A DNA stretch of 14,339 bases. Origin: Cyclobacteriaceae bacterium. Lineage in GTDB: Bacteria > Bacteroidota > Bacteroidia > Cytophagales > Cyclobacteriaceae. Both the position numbers and the translations under genes were made by a program. The notes beneath the pieces are model-generated. The model was not told the origin of the DNA. It searched no databases and saw only the letters and a list, made by a program, of their open reading frames with translations. Numbering within the stretch: position 1 is the stretch's first letter; every line of letters begins with the position of its first letter. This document shows positions 14,013 through 14,339 of this stretch, in pieces. The stretch spans positions 1 to 14,339 of the forward strand of contig JALOMN010000063.1 of the NCBI GenBank assembly GCA_025455445.1, in the 5' to 3' direction.

Positions 14013-14339
14013 AATTTTTGGTGGTAACGTGTGGGGTAATACCCAATACGTTGGATTTAATATTCAATTAGTGAATTTAATAAGAATTTATTTTTCATTC
14101 CAAACGGGATAATCGAAGCGAAATAAATTTGCTTGTAAAATGAACATGGTTCCATACAGGGCAGGTTATGATTTACCGGGCGGGATCTAAGCACTAGTTT
14201 CTGCGCAATGCCTTTTACCCTTTTTGAGACGATGCCCTGCAATAGTTTTTTTTCAGAAAGGTTTTTTGACCAGCCTTCTTAGCTTCTGGTTTAACATCAG
14301 CCGGCATTACTTAAGGAGTTATGTTATTACCAGATTTCG
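14013..14339. other. Mostly non-coding right end of the window
   Basis: About 327 bp without a supported gene. It contains the 27-bp dyad at 14026-14052 and a second imperfect A/T-rich dyad near 14062-14084. It also has two short minus-strand frames: 30 codons from an ATG at 14307, and 61 codons from a TTG at 14242. They are offset by one base across an A8 run. At the far right, AAGGAG followed by an ATG at 14321 might begin a rightward gene cut off by the window edge; too little is visible to judge. Confidence 0.5.
14026..14052. promoter_or_regulatory. 27-bp operator-like dyad upstream of the small barrel gene
   Basis: Two 13-bp arms around a central A match at 11 of 13 positions. The outer AACGT/ACGTT and the inner GGGTA/TACCC are perfect. 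The element ends 13 bp before the outer ATG (14012) and 46 bp before the preferred one (13979). That size and symmetry fit a binding site for a dimeric regulator, or a hairpin in the mRNA leader. Confidence 0.45.

Noticed and set aside
14057..14242. 61-codon minus-strand frame as an independent gene
   Set aside because: TTG start, no recognisable motif, no signal peptide and no operon context; kept only as part of the slip-site observation.
14314..14339. AAGGAG followed by ATG (14321) at the right edge as the start of a rightward gene
   Set aside because: Only six codons are visible and the gap between AAGGAG and ATG is just two bases, so no call can be supported.

Overview
The window looks like ordinary chromosome from a Bacteroidota bacterium, most likely a Cytophagales-type lineage. 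Reasons: a small protein of the Bacteroidota IPExxxVDY family directly upstream of pyruvate kinase; the order acpP-fabF-rnc; promoter candidates of the Bacteroidota -33/-7 type; almost no Shine-Dalgarno sequences together with several GTG and TTG starts; an NFACT protein of the roughly 520-residue Bacteroidota form; and secreted beta-barrel proteins. The order-level placement is an inference from style, not from a marker gene. No tRNA, rRNA, CRISPR array, insertion sequence or phage gene was seen.

Layout. (1) 1-3638, minus strand: acpP, fabF, rnc and nadE, read from right to left. This is a fatty-acid synthesis / RNase III operon that ends in glutamine-dependent NAD synthetase, which runs off the left edge. 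(2) 3639-3741: a short divergent promoter region. (3) 3742-5596, plus strand: the IPExxxVDY protein, then pyruvate kinase. (4) 5597-5684: a convergent gap made of heptamer repeats that can fold back on themselves. (5) 5685-8290, minus strand: a conserved 90-residue protein, a PhnP-like metallo-beta-lactamase-fold hydrolase and an NFACT (RqcH/Rqc2-like) gene that is frameshifted in this sequence. (6) 8438-10795, plus strand: miaA (tRNA isopentenylation) and a GT-B glycosyltransferase, each preceded by a heptamer array, then a possible 42-residue ORF. (7) 10918-13979, minus strand: a UMF1/Atg22-like major facilitator and two exported probable outer-membrane beta-barrel proteins. (8) 14013-14339: mostly non-coding, with a 27-bp operator-like dyad.

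All genes except the NFACT gene are intact or cut only by the window edge. Most are housekeeping genes: lipid synthesis, NAD, glycolysis, tRNA and rRNA processing, and ribosome quality control.

Two things are worth following up. First, several intergenic spacers carry tandem arrays with a strict 7-bp period but with unrelated units: AARRTTY, ACTATYN, AATGGAR and GCCTACT. Second, the NFACT gene carries both a 12-bp tandem duplication and a nearby frameshift. I did not find a new multi-gene defence or metabolic system here.
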